The notes beneath the pieces were generated by a model. That model saw only the letters and a list, made by a program, of their open reading frames with translations. It had not been told where the DNA came from and ran no database searches. From contig BDIU01000038.1 of assembly GCA_002118135.1 (NCBI GenBank), forward strand, positions 167,956 to 231,955: a DNA stretch of 64,000 nt, read 5' to 3'. Positions 36,911 through 47,912 of the stretch are shown in pieces. The DNA comes from Trebouxia sp. TZW2008 (Eukaryota; Chlorophyta; Trebouxiophyceae; Trebouxiales; Trebouxiaceae). The stretch's first letter is position 1. Every line of letters starts with the position of its first letter. The translations under genes and the position numbers were made by a program.

Positions 36911-36940
36911 CGCGAAATGGGAGTGGCAGCTGGCGCCAAA
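36911..36940 (-). promoter_or_regulatory. Two E2F-like sites upstream of CKS1
   Basis: Read toward CKS1, TTTGGCGCC lies at 36940-36932 and TTTCGCG at 36917-36911, about 125-150 bases before the ATG. The first fits the E2F/DP consensus TTTSGCGC exactly, the second nearly. A palindrome TTCAAATTTGAA lies just beyond (about 36954-36966). Function is inferred from the motif. Confidence 0.5.
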
Positions 36941-37600
36941 TGACAGTTGCCTTTCAAATTTGAATCAGCCCCGGGTTCCCCTTGCCAGCGGGCAGACTTT
37001 CAGTCGACTTCCTCGTTAGGTGTAGTGCCTCGTCAAATGTTCGTGACAGCCTTTCCTACGATGGCAACATTGGGTGAACAACAACAGGAACAGTCAATCT
37101 AAAATTCATCATAGTAGCTTGATGTTGACATGCTGCAGGGTTGAAGAGCAAAATGCAGCTCTACATTGCTGCAAATGCTCGTCGTGTAGCTTTATTCAAA
37201 GAGTTCTTGTTCACATCAATACATGTATACACAATTGACAATCTGTACATGTCCCTGCCTGGCTGAGGGTACGGCGTAAACTATTCATCTAGCTCTTGTC
37301 ATCAACGCTTATTACCTCAAGTGTATTTGCAAGCAAAGAAAGCAAGTGTACAGCACATCTGCCAAGGGGGTAATATACATCACGTTGCAAAGGTACACAT
37401 CAAACCTGCTAGTCTTGCTGCTATTCAACATGGCTGATACATCTCAGAGGGCGGCTGGGTACCCTCCAAAAAAACAATGCTGCAAAGGGGGATGCAATTG
37501 CTGAAGCTTGCTGCTTGGTACAAAATCCTGCTTGATACTACATGTCAGCTTTCCTCCAGATGGAAAGCTGAATGACCAACTTGTCAAAGGCGCTGCTAAG

Positions 37601-39101
37601 TCACAAAGCAGCTCCCAGCATTCCAAGCCCTGCTGCAAGACGCATCCACACCTTGGCATTCCAGTTCTGCATGCTGGAGCTTTGCATCAAATGCATGGCT
37701 TGCTGAGCTGCTTGATCAACCTGTATAACACACAGCATAGTACGCGCATCACAGTACATGCATCACAGAAGAAGTGACTATGTTCAGTACACGCGCACCT
37801 GTTGCTACTTGACCAGGTGGCCTGTCTTGACAATCTGAGTAGTATAGCCTAAGCCAGATGCAAGCAGCATAAGACATCACATGCAGCGCACTAGCATGCA
37901 GCATCTTTCTAGTGCTCACAACCAGTGTCAACTAATAGATATTTCTAGACAGGACCACTGTCAGTGTCACAGCTTTTCAGACAAATGGGCCCAAGAGGAG
38001 ACAGCAGACTATGCATTTGTTGGGATGCACAATCAGCATGATTTATCAAAGTTGCGCTTATCCAAGCATGATGGCAACAGACACCATACCTGTTGGGATG
38101 CAGCAGTCAGCTTGTGACTGACAGCATGGCACAGCTGCTTCATAGCATGGTTTGTGCTCTCAACAGCACTGCCCACGTCTTGCCGCATGCGCCCAACAAC
38201 AGCAGGTGCATCTCTCAACATGATCCTTGAAGCTTCAGCAGCGTCACGACTGAAAGTCTTCAACCCCACTGCGACTGCCTGCTGCCCACTGATCACTGAA
38301 TGCTGTGCTATGCCAAGCTGCTGCACAAAGAGTACCCAGCTTTTGCTGGCACCATGATACACAGCCAAGCTGGTGTTGCAACCAACGGTACGGCTGTGCT
38401 CTGCCACATGATGGAGGATCCTTGTCACTGCCCGGGATGCAGCTACAGCATAAGCCGCTGCTTGTTGCCCGCTGCATTGCACAACAGCCAAGCTATGTGC
38501 TGCTGCTGATTTGCCAAACTGGCCAGTAGTATTTGCAACTTGCTCAACACGCTGTAGGACCTGCTGTGACTGCAAATAGAAGGTGAAGGGGCGATATGGT
38601 ACAATGGCTTCTGAGTAGGCTTCCTGCTCTGCCCTCCATTGGTCCAAAGGGTCTTTGATCAACTGAAGAACCTCAGGTGGCTGGACGTGCTCAACTTGTG
38701 TGGTTGCCTGCATGCAGCATTTGCATTCGATGAGCAAGCCAACAGGTCTGTGGGAATCTGGATGCACATTGCTTTATGGGCCTGAAGTGTCAACAGGGTT
38801 TGTTAATTGCTTTTGGCATAATCCATTGCTGCAGGCTGAGGCTCTGCAGCCTGAACCACCAGTTTCAGCACACAATATGCATCGTGTCAAAATGCTCTGC
38901 CTGCCTGTGACAGTAAGGCTGCTTCTGTGCGCATTGACTCACCTGCGAAGCTGCCAACTGATCAGCTGTCTCGTTCAGAGGTGCCGACTGGGTGGATAGT
39001 CTGTGCTTCAGAGCTGACACTGTGGGATGACGCCAGGAACTGATGAGCATCGTGCATGCAGACTCTCCAACTGACCCACCCTTCTTCTTGTCCAGCTGCA
39101 T
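37601..39101 (-). CDS. Unrecognised Ala/Gln-rich helical protein with hydrophobic C-terminus
   Basis: Three phase-0 exons: 39101 (or 39128)-38943, 38707-38090 and 37720-37601, about 298 aa. Exon 1 reads MQLDKKKGGSVGES. Exon 2 is a long run of amphipathic helix-like sequence (QQAAAYAVAASRAV, QQAVAVGLKTFSRD). The last exon ends VWMRLAAGLGMLGAAL then stop, which could be a tail anchor. I recognise no family. The start is uncertain: no CG-rich island lies upstream, unlike other genes here, and the gene sits 1.2 kb past the septin stop on the same strand. It may have further 5' exons or be a readthrough part of the septin transcript. Confidence 0.5.
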
Positions 39102-40149
39102 GACACAACAGGGAGGATACAACAGCAAGCTCAGCTTTGCATGTGAATTTTGATTGAAATGCAGAGGACATCAGGACATGAGCTGTGAAACATATCAGGA
39201 AGGGTGCAAAGGTTGCTCTGATGATATACTTCAGACAGCAACCATGCAACCTTGGGCTGTAATCAAATTGCCAGTTTGGCAGTGACTCAAGGCAATGACA
39301 CCTTTTGTATGAATGAGGGAGAGCAGCCTACATTGCTGGGCTTGGCTTGCTCTTTTTGTACTGTCGGCTTGGATGACTCCATATGTAAAGTGTCCTGTAA
39401 CAGCATCAGCATTGAGTTTCCAGCCGACAGAGATCAGCAAGAAGTGTACACAGTTGATATTGTAGCATGTAGCACACCAGCAACAGCACACATTGGCTTG
39501 ATGAAAGTGCATGTAAAACATCAACAACGTCACAGGTGCAGAAGCATACAGCATGCACAACAGCAGGGAGGGCAGACAAAGTCAGAGAGTAGTGGTCATT
39601 GTAGCCAGGTACAGAAAACAAACATATACAAGGCGCCTTTTGTTACATGACCAGACAAGGAAGGGGGCATAGACCAGCAACACCATACTCAAAGGTATAG
39701 CATAAACTAAACCCAGGTCTCACAGCTATGCCAGATCTTACACCCCCTCCCTGCCGTTATAGTTTGGACTGAGAGTAAGGCTTGAAAAAAACACACAATG
39801 TGTCTGCTGATCTATGCCACCTTCGTTGTCCAATCATGTTCAGCATCATACCATAACATTCAAGAGGACAATATGAATGTCACAAGAAGCTCAGTAATAT
39901 ACATTGTCCAGGCACATGACTCAATGGCGCAAACAGCGCAAAATGTCTTGCAGAACCTCACAAAGACTTCCTCATGCATCTCATTGTACATGGATAATTG
40001 CTCTGTAAATTGGAACACGCCGCTGATTGATAATGCTTGTCTTTGCGGCCAGATGTTTACTGGTGATATGTCTGCTGGTCCAATTTTGCAGGCCGTGTCA
40101 GAAGTCCATGCTCATTTGAAGTTTGGCTTGATGTGGCCGACTTCAGAAT

Positions 40150-40300
40150 CCAGCTCCATGAAGAGTCCACACCCAAGTGACTTCTGACCCAAAGTTGCAG
40201 GCAATAGAATCTAGCTCTGTCAAAAGTCCATACTCAAGTGACTTTTGACCCAATGTTGCAGGTTCTAGAATCTAGCTCCATCAAAAGTCCATGCCCTTGC
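40150..40300 (-). repeat. About 66-bp triplicated repeat at the septin stop codon
   Basis: Three copies of a block with AGAATC(C/T)AGCTC and AAAAGTCCATAC-type sequence. The copy nearest 40300 contains the septin stop; the others lie in the 3' flank. Confidence 0.85.
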
Positions 40301-43300
40301 TTCAGGAGGCCTGTGCAGGGAGCGCATGTGCGCCTGCAAAGCCTGCATTTGACTGTCATGCTGCTTGTTGATGATACACAGAGAGGATGAGATGCCATTG
40401 ATGACCTGGTCTTTCATGTGTAGCTTGTTCTGCAGAGCCCGCTTGTCTGCCTTCAGCTGGGAGACATTGCCGATGAGGGCTGTGCACAACAGCCCTGTGA
40501 GCACCATTCCCCACATCCAGAAGTTGCGGTGGCTGCGCTTCTCTGCAGGCCTGTTCTCCCTGCAGCAGACCCACAGCTGAACATGTTGTAAGCTGACAAT
40601 GCATGCTGAACATGCATGACAGTGCACGTTGTGCTTACTGGACTGGGATTGATGGCAGGTCTGCTGTATCTTCAGTACTATAGCTGATGAAGCAAGGCGT
40701 CACAATGCATGCTGACATGACTGTGCTTGCCTGCAGGTCTCTTCTTCCCGCAGCATGTTTGAAGCTGAACGTGCTGTAATGTGTCGAGCTTACTGAACAT
40801 ACTTGCGCTAAACACTGCAGTAATGCAAGCTACCCATCAGCTCGTTTTTGTGAACTGCTGAAAGGCATCACAATGCATGCTGACAGGATCTGCATTGAAT
40901 ACGGGTCTGCTGTCCCTACAACAACATTAGCTGCTAAAGCAAAGCATCTCAACAAATGCTGACAGGATTGTGCTGCACTGCTACAGTGTGGGTATGCTTC
41001 TGTTGAGATAAAAGCAGCTGCTTAAGCAAAGCAGCATTTGGCCCACTGAAGCATGCCGCTGGAAGACGTTGTACATCAATACTGTTCATGACTTATATTG
41101 TAGCTGGGCCCAAGATCAGATAATGCTCCCTAAAGCATATTGAACCATGAAGCACCATCTGAGCACAAAACCAGCTACAGCAAAAGCCATGCACGGTGTT
41201 GCTAGACATTAAGTCCAGCTGGACTTGACAGGATGCAGCGTATGATTTATCACAGGACAGGAAGCACGACATGTCTTTTCCCAGGCTACAATTGGAGGCG
41301 CCTTGTACTTACACTGGTGCCAATGCATCCACAGCGTATCCCCATGCATTACTCTGCTGCAAGACAAAAGATAAGCCTTACCCTGCCCTTCGTTGAGCAG
41401 TGTCTGTGTCATGATTTGCATCCTCAGATTCTAAGTCTAACTCAACATCATCAGCCTCAATCTCATCATTCCACTCAACTTCCTCATCAGCTTCTGCAGC
41501 TGCTGTGTCAGCTTGCCTGGCAGCTGCCTCTGTCAGGTATGCTGTGCGGAACCTGCAAGCGAGTGTCAAAGGTCTTGGTTGATTGAGGGTTTGATTGATG
41601 GAGGGAGTGATTGATTGAACACCTTTGCCCGCGCTCATGCGCGGTGGGTACCACGTATGCCTCCCGCTGTTCCTGTAGGCCATACAGCAGGCATGTTTTA
41701 TCAACCAAGGATGTGCAGACGATAGCATAAAGGGTATGGGCAAGTGTTACAGTCACTCCTGTACAGTGAATTCTCGCTGTCAGGAGATTTGATGTTTGAT
41801 GTAAGTACATTCTTGATGTTGTTGATAGCACAATAGGTACCCGATCACTGCATTCTGACTGCGGTGGAACCTCTGAGTAAGAACAACTATAGAAGGACAA
41901 GTTTCTTGGGAGCTAAAGCAGTCTATACAAAGAAAACTCATTGTACATTGTTTCTTACAGCATGCTGGGGCAGATAGCATTAGCAACAGCAGTGAGTGTA
42001 TCTTCACTCTGCTATCTGGCATATCTCAGCTTGCCGAGCCTACTGCATTGGAGTGCAAAAGTAAGTGAGCCTACACTTTCAGAGTGCACAAACTCCTGAC
42101 TTGTGCTACCCAGCAAGCCTGATGTCGACAAGAGTGTGACATGGCAAGGAGGTTGAATGGCCTCTTTTCAGCAAGGCTTACTTGTAGTATCGCTCTTCAG
42201 TGTCCTGCTTGAGCTTGGCAAAGCCCTCCTCAAAGAGCAGCCGCTTCAGGAGCGCAAGGTCAGAGTTGGTGGAGGACAGGGCCTCACACCTACCCCATGG
42301 ATAGGACCGCACCGGCCAGAACCTACACAGTGCAACCACGCTAAAGGTGCAGAGACCTAGGCAACTCCAGTGCTAGGCAACTCCAGTGGAGAGTGTACAT
42401 CCTGTACTGTTCAGAAAAAGCAAAATGTTCCACATGCTTGAGCCAGCGAACCAGGTTGACTGCAGCGCAATGGTGGTGAATGTGCAGAAGCTGACGCAAA
42501 TTGAGTGACCGACATGGACACCTTGTATGGGTCAGGATGTGCGAAAGCGTGTTATGCACAACATGCAGAGTCTGTGGCAAAGTCAGCGGCAAGCTTGGAC
42601 ACCTTGCAACACTGGCCAGCGTCCGAGAACTGCTACAATACTGAATAAGCAGAAGCCAGGGTACGTTCAAGGACATGGATCAAGGAGTAACAAGCCTCAA
42701 ATGCCATTGACCAACAATGGCATTTGAGGCTGACATTGACATGACAGCTTGACAGGGCACCGATGATGCCTGGATCTGCGTCACCTGCTCAGCATGTGAC
42801 AAGATGTCTAGCATGATGCTGAACAGGGGCAGCTGATCCCGCCATCATCAACGCATGCAAAAGCTGTCAGTTTGCTTTCATGCGCAAGCAGCCGGCAAGA
42901 TTGGCAGCCAGGAGAGTCAACTTTACATGCAATAAAGGGTTGTCAGCATATGTTATTGGCTTTGCTGGCTATTAGCTTGTATGTAGGCTGGGATCTGTGC
43001 CACAAGCTTCTTGCAGTCAGCCAGGCCCATTTACCATGTTTGCTACAGCATCTGCTGCATAGCAGCACTTGGCAAATGGTTGGTGGGTGCAAACAAAAGC
43101 CATTCAGCAATGCTGTTCAGCAATGTTGTTCAGCGCCAATCCCCCAAAAGGAAAAGGATGGTCTGAAGGCAGAAGCTGACTTGCCAGCTGCAAGGTCTGC
43201 ATGCTTGCTAGCAATGACAGCAAATTGTGTGATACATATGTGCTCAATACATGATTTGAGGCTGACCTGCCAACCGCAAGGTCTGTGTGGCTGCTAGCAA

Positions 43301-46300
43301 TGACAGCAAAGGGGGGGTGCAGGCAAGGTGCTTCCTCCTCGTCAGTGTCTGCAAGCGCTGCTTCAATGGCAGGCCGCCAGATGATGGGCCGCCCTAGCTG
43401 CTCCTCTTCTTCAGCCATCCTTGCTTGTACCAACAGCCTAAAGGCTGCTAGCTCGCTGGGGGTGAAGATATCCGCCTATGAGACGGAATGAGTTGAGCCA
43501 GTTCAGGACAGGGCTGAAGCAAGTTGAGGACCACAAACCAGCAGCTGGAACACATGAAGGCTGCAAGCTTGGTAACTAACTTGTAGTGAAGGGTGCAAGG
43601 TTGGTAAGTGTGGACGTTTTCCAGGCAGCCGCAACCACTTGAGACGCATGAGGCCAAATGTGCTTGGAGGCATGTATCAATTGTGTCAGAAGCCTTTCAC
43701 AAGCAAATGTCTGTCTGGTGAGAGCCGGCACTCAGGCCTGCATCACATTGTCAGAAGCCATTCAAGGGCAGCAGTCTGTCCAAAAGCATAAGACTGACCT
43801 GAATCCACTGAATCAGTATTGCATGTGTCACAACAGGTATTGAAACCCACCTTAGCAATCATAGGAACAACAGGCACCAGCTCAGAAATCTGGATCATGG
43901 CAGTGACTTCAGCATCCTTCAGGTGGTTGGGGTTGAGGAAGAAGAGGCAAGCGTCAACACGGTAGTCGGGGCTAGCTGACATGGGCTGAGTGCGTAGAGG
44001 GTCCTGCTCCTTCTCTAGGTATTTGCGGTTCTGCTTGGAAATGTGAGCAGGTACACGTACATTGGTCTGCCCATATACCAACCCTGGAGTGTCCTGCAAC
44101 AGAGTTCACCAGTACCATCATCATCATGTACACACTTGCTGGTAAATTTTATCACCCTGGGTACAGAATCATTGCCTCCCAAGCAATTCTGCCCAAAGAA
44201 GTGCTCTGTATTGACGAACCTGAGGCCTCAACTCACCAGAACTGCTGATGGGCACTGACCAGACCAGGCTATATTTACAGCGTGGGGATGAGTCACTTAG
44301 ATATGAGAGTTGTTCCGAACACCAGCCCATACCAGAGTCATGCAACTGTCAACACTCAGGGCATAAAAAAGTCAGCATCTGGCGTCTGTTGCTGAAGCTG
44401 TATCTGCAGCCTCTGTGCTGTGAAATGCCAACCGCGAGTGCCGTGAAGCATACATGGTGTGAGACTGTAATGCTGAGCAGAAGACCGGACTATCTTTGCA
44501 GATGTCAGTGTCATGGTTACAGATAAGCTTCGGGATGGAACAGTATCAGGCCACATTGGAAAAGTGTGTAGTCAAGGCACTTGTGGTGATGGCAATGTCG
44601 CATGATGGCACAGTAACAATGTTTTATCAGTTGTCTAGAAGCAGGTGTTGCTCCTGCAGCCCGGAACGCTGCAGAAGCAATGTCTGGTCCTGGAAAGCTG
44701 CCAGGCAACATCTTGTCATCATGGAGACAAATGCACAGTATGATGTGATGGTGAAAAAGAAAGAAAAAAGAGGGAGATCACAGACGATACTGACAATTAC
44801 AGTTCTGATGCAGCGATTTTGCCCAGCATTTCCAGATGATCGCAAAAGTTTGCATGCCATTACAATGGGCTTGGCTGAGCGTCATTGACTGTTCAGACAG
44901 ATTCCTTTAAAGAGGAATAAGCTGGTTGTGCATCAGTTTCCTCTGCTCCTGTGAGCGCAAGCAAAAGCATTGCATCCCATAAGAGCCAACGTATGGTGGT
45001 CATTGATCCTGAACTGGTCCTGATTATACACTTGAGCTGTGATGCAATGCAGCTTCTGATGCACAATGAGGACAAGCTACTGTACCTGTAGAAGGTGGCA
45101 AAACCTGGAGGCATCATCGTTGACTGTAAGTTTTGTGAAAAGCTGCTTGAAAGGCTTGAGCCGTAATGCATGAGGCTTCTGCTGCACAATGAGGGGCAAT
45201 CAACTACACCAGTACTAGGTAGTAAAACCTAGAGGCATCAATTTTGTTTGTAAGTTCTGTGCAAAGCTGCACAGGCTATCGTACCTGTAGGAGATAGTGA
45301 AACCTTGAGGCATCAGTGTTGATGGTAACTTCTGTGCAAAGCTGCTCTGGGGAGTGCTTGAACACTTCATACAGGTTTGGGGTTTCTGCCTGGGGTTGAG
45401 TAGCTGGTGACCTTGGGCTGGGTAGCTCTGGCTGGAAGGCTGCTTGAAGATTGTTGATGAAGGTTGACTTGCCTAAGCCAGCCTCACCAACCTGCATGAC
45501 CATGCCTCATCAACAAACAGCCTTGAGTGAGCGAGCAAGTCTGTGTGTGATGGACCAACGTTCAGACTGCAGTTGAAGGGTTCATTGACATTTGAACACT
45601 AGCCAGCACCTTCCATCATGCAGGCACAACAGGTGGAGACTGCAAGAGCTGAGTTCAATTTGCTGATGTGTACGCATCGACATGACTGGAACACTTAATG
45701 CGATGACATGCGTTAAGCGTCTGCCCTGGAGTCAAGCATCCTGGCTAAACACTCAATTCAATTGAAAACGCTGGTGTCGGCAATAACTGCAGCTGTGGAA
45801 CACCTGCTGCACTACAAGAACATGCACAGTAAAGTTGAGTCAGTTGCAACGATGCGATAGGAGCACTGTGAACCTTTCGTACAACATATGAAGCAAGGCG
45901 GCAAGGGCTTACTCTCTCTTGCAGTCCATGGCAGACAAATCCATCCAGAGAGCACCAATGAAATGATGTGAAAGCCTTACCACAATGACCTTCAGGTAGC
46001 TCTCTGTGCCTTCAGCCCTAGGGCAAGGGGGCGCCTGTGCACGGCGGATATCATCCTGCCTCTGCATGCCCAGACGCCAGCGGCGTTCTGCATTGCTTTC
46101 TTCTTCATCACTGCAGGGGTTCTCCACCAGGACAGCTGTGTTGGAGCTGCTGTGGGACATGTCGTCTTCTTCACTGTAGTGGTAGTCAGCGTAGTCTGTG
46201 GCTGTGTGAACTGGGGCCAGATCCTGAGGCGCATACAGGCTGTCAGAAGAGCTAGAGTCGCCCCCCGAGATGACCTGGGAAGGCTTCTCATGGAGAGTTT

Positions 46301-47205
46301 CTTTGTTGTCTGATTGATGCGAGTGATGCGATCCAGAGTTCAATCGCTGAAATGCTGCTGAGATGTCGAACTTGTCTGAGGTATCTTCCGATCTAGCTGG
46401 TTCAAGGTCGTCAGGTGCAGCAGATGCAGGACTTGAGCCGGAGGAGCTTCGGTGCTCTTGCTGGTGAGGTGCAGAGGAGGTTGCACTGACTGCCTCTAGA
46501 ACTGCCGGGAAAGCTGGACTGAACAGCAGGCAATCTGGACTCACTGACAGCACTGGGGAGCTACAAAACAAGCAGCCTTGGCTAACTGACCTGTCGTTGC
46601 TTTGCTCTGCCAGAATGTTGTCAAGTTCTGAGGTGCTATACTGCCTGCTTGCTGAAGCACCTGCGGCATCACGCTGTTGCTCTGAGCAATTTTACGACCT
46701 TAAACGCGGGACTTCTCGTCGAAGGCTTGCGGGTTGCATAGCTTTGCTGGCTTCACGTGGAACATGACATTGTAAGCATGGTGTGTCTGTCAGCATTGGA
46801 GCACCCCAATCGAAAACTTCAGGAAAACTCCCACGGCTCACCAGTGACACTGTACACGGTGATGGGACGGAACTAAGCGGGGTTTTGTCATCAGCGACAC
46901 GAGCCTTGCAAAGCAAGTAAGGTACACGAACAGAGTACTATACAGAAGTGTCAACAACACCTGCTACGCTGCTGACAGCGGTGGCGCAGTGATAGGTCAA
47001 CATCGGGTTGTGACTCGACATGCGTTGGACAAAGGTCCGGTGTCGACATCAAGCTGAGCATGCAAGGCGCACTGTTACGTGTCTGGTGAAGTGACTGACC
47101 TTGTTTGTCTCCCGGAGTCTTTGAAGACAGCTCCGCTGGTATCTGATCTCTGGCCTCTTTTTCGTCAACAATGCTCCAAGACTTTTCTTCGTCAGAGTCG
47201 TCCAT
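40265..47205 (-). CDS. Septin GTPase with long N-terminus and C-terminal membrane segment
   Basis: Nine exons: 47205-47100, 46681-46591, 46560-45981, 45491-45285, 44093-43851, 43475-43267, 42322-42182, 41552-41382, 40559-40265. Phases close to 681 codons (680 aa). Residues 1-258 are acidic and Ser-rich, probably disordered. G1 P-loop VGEAGLGKST at 260-269; G3 DTPG at 329-332; then DYRVDACLFFLNPNHL; G4 AKAD near 408-411; septin-unique region RSYPWG near 484-489 and LLKRLLFEEGF. After the G domain come an acidic stretch (EADDVELDLESED) and a membrane segment near 595-615 (MWGMVLTGLLCTALIGNV), then a coiled-coil-like tail. Septins polymerise into membrane-bound filaments. The stretch between exons 4 and 5 is shorter than usual, so a small exon may be missing. 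Confidence 0.93.
42694..42730. repeat. Perfect 16-bp inverted repeat, 5-base loop
   Basis: GCCTCAAATGCCATTG, loop ACCAA, then the exact reverse complement, in septin intron 6. It could fold in RNA or be a small insertion. Confidence 0.8.
43165..43330 (-). repeat. Duplicated donor end of septin exon 6
   Basis: The exon end around 43267-43315 recurs at 43170-43215 (shared GCTAGCAATGACAGCAAA on the plus strand) downstream in the intron, with the donor region altered. Confidence 0.8.
45070..45350 (-). repeat. Septin exon 4 donor end, three copies
   Basis: Plus-strand anchors GAGGCATCA near 45309, 45232 and 45107 and GCAAAGCTGC-like blocks mark one functional and two decayed copies; the decayed ones are in the intron. 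Confidence 0.8.
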
Positions 47206-47450
47206 GCTGTTGGCAAATGCTCACACCGCGTGCGCTGCGCACAGAAGCAGCGGAGCCGCGATCCTTCAACCAACCAGAAGCGCAGGCTGGGCCAAGGATC
47301 GCTTTCCCCTGCAAACGCAGATCACTTCGTTCCGGAAGATGTCTCCTCGCTGGATTCTTTATCTGCAGATTTATTGCTGAATATTTGCGACTTTTGTCAA
47401 GGGCACTGCATGAACAGCAAGCCTGCTCGTCAAGCCTTGCAGCGCGCGTC
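46950..47450. promoter_or_regulatory. CG-rich region at the septin/TTLL head-to-head junction
   Basis: Dense CG dinucleotides cover the septin start at 47205 and the upstream flank of the TTLL gene. A shared promoter is likely. The exact TTLL start was not resolved. Confidence 0.45.
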
Positions 47451-47912
47451 TGCAAGATGCTCATTCATGGGAGCTTACTGTGCATTCATGTTGCGCTGTG
47501 AGTTGTTGGTTTCGCTCGTCAGACAGACATGTCGCAGAAGCTGTTCTGCTTCTCTGCTAGCCTGCCGGTGCAGCTTGAACTTCTGACCTTTGGTAATACA
47601 AGTAGATGTAAAGCTCTCTGATGCGACTGCACAAAGGTGGTGCTCAGTGCTGGCGTGGAGCGCGACAGGAAGCCCAAACCTGGTACCATGAGACCATCAA
47701 GTCCACGTCGGCAGCGGTGTCCTAAAGTTTGCATCAACTTGACAAACTGCAAGTACGACCTGTGTGAGCCTTCTCCGCTCCCAACATTCAGCTTGTGACA
47801 TTTCAGCCTGCATTTTCAGATGCACTAGTTCACGACACCACCCTTGCAAGCCTTAGACCAGAGTTGCATCTGTGTGTCATAGCTTGGAGGCTTTGTTGGT
47901 CTGCACTGTGTC

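Noticed and set aside
36788..37440. Another gene divergent from CKS1
   Set aside because: The region is CG-rich to about 37060 but has no convincing open frame or splice pattern; it is treated as the CKS1 promoter and intergenic DNA.
42400..42530. Minus-strand frame CRSLNLRQLLHIHHH as the septin-unique exon
   Set aside because: The exon at 42322-42182 contains the true RSYPWG and LLKRLLFEEGF motifs and fits the phases; this frame is intronic.
46692..46916. Minus-strand frame with ARVADDKTPLSSVPSP as a septin exon
   Set aside because: It would require phase 0 after exon 1, which ends in phase 1. The exon at 46681-46591 fits both neighbours instead.
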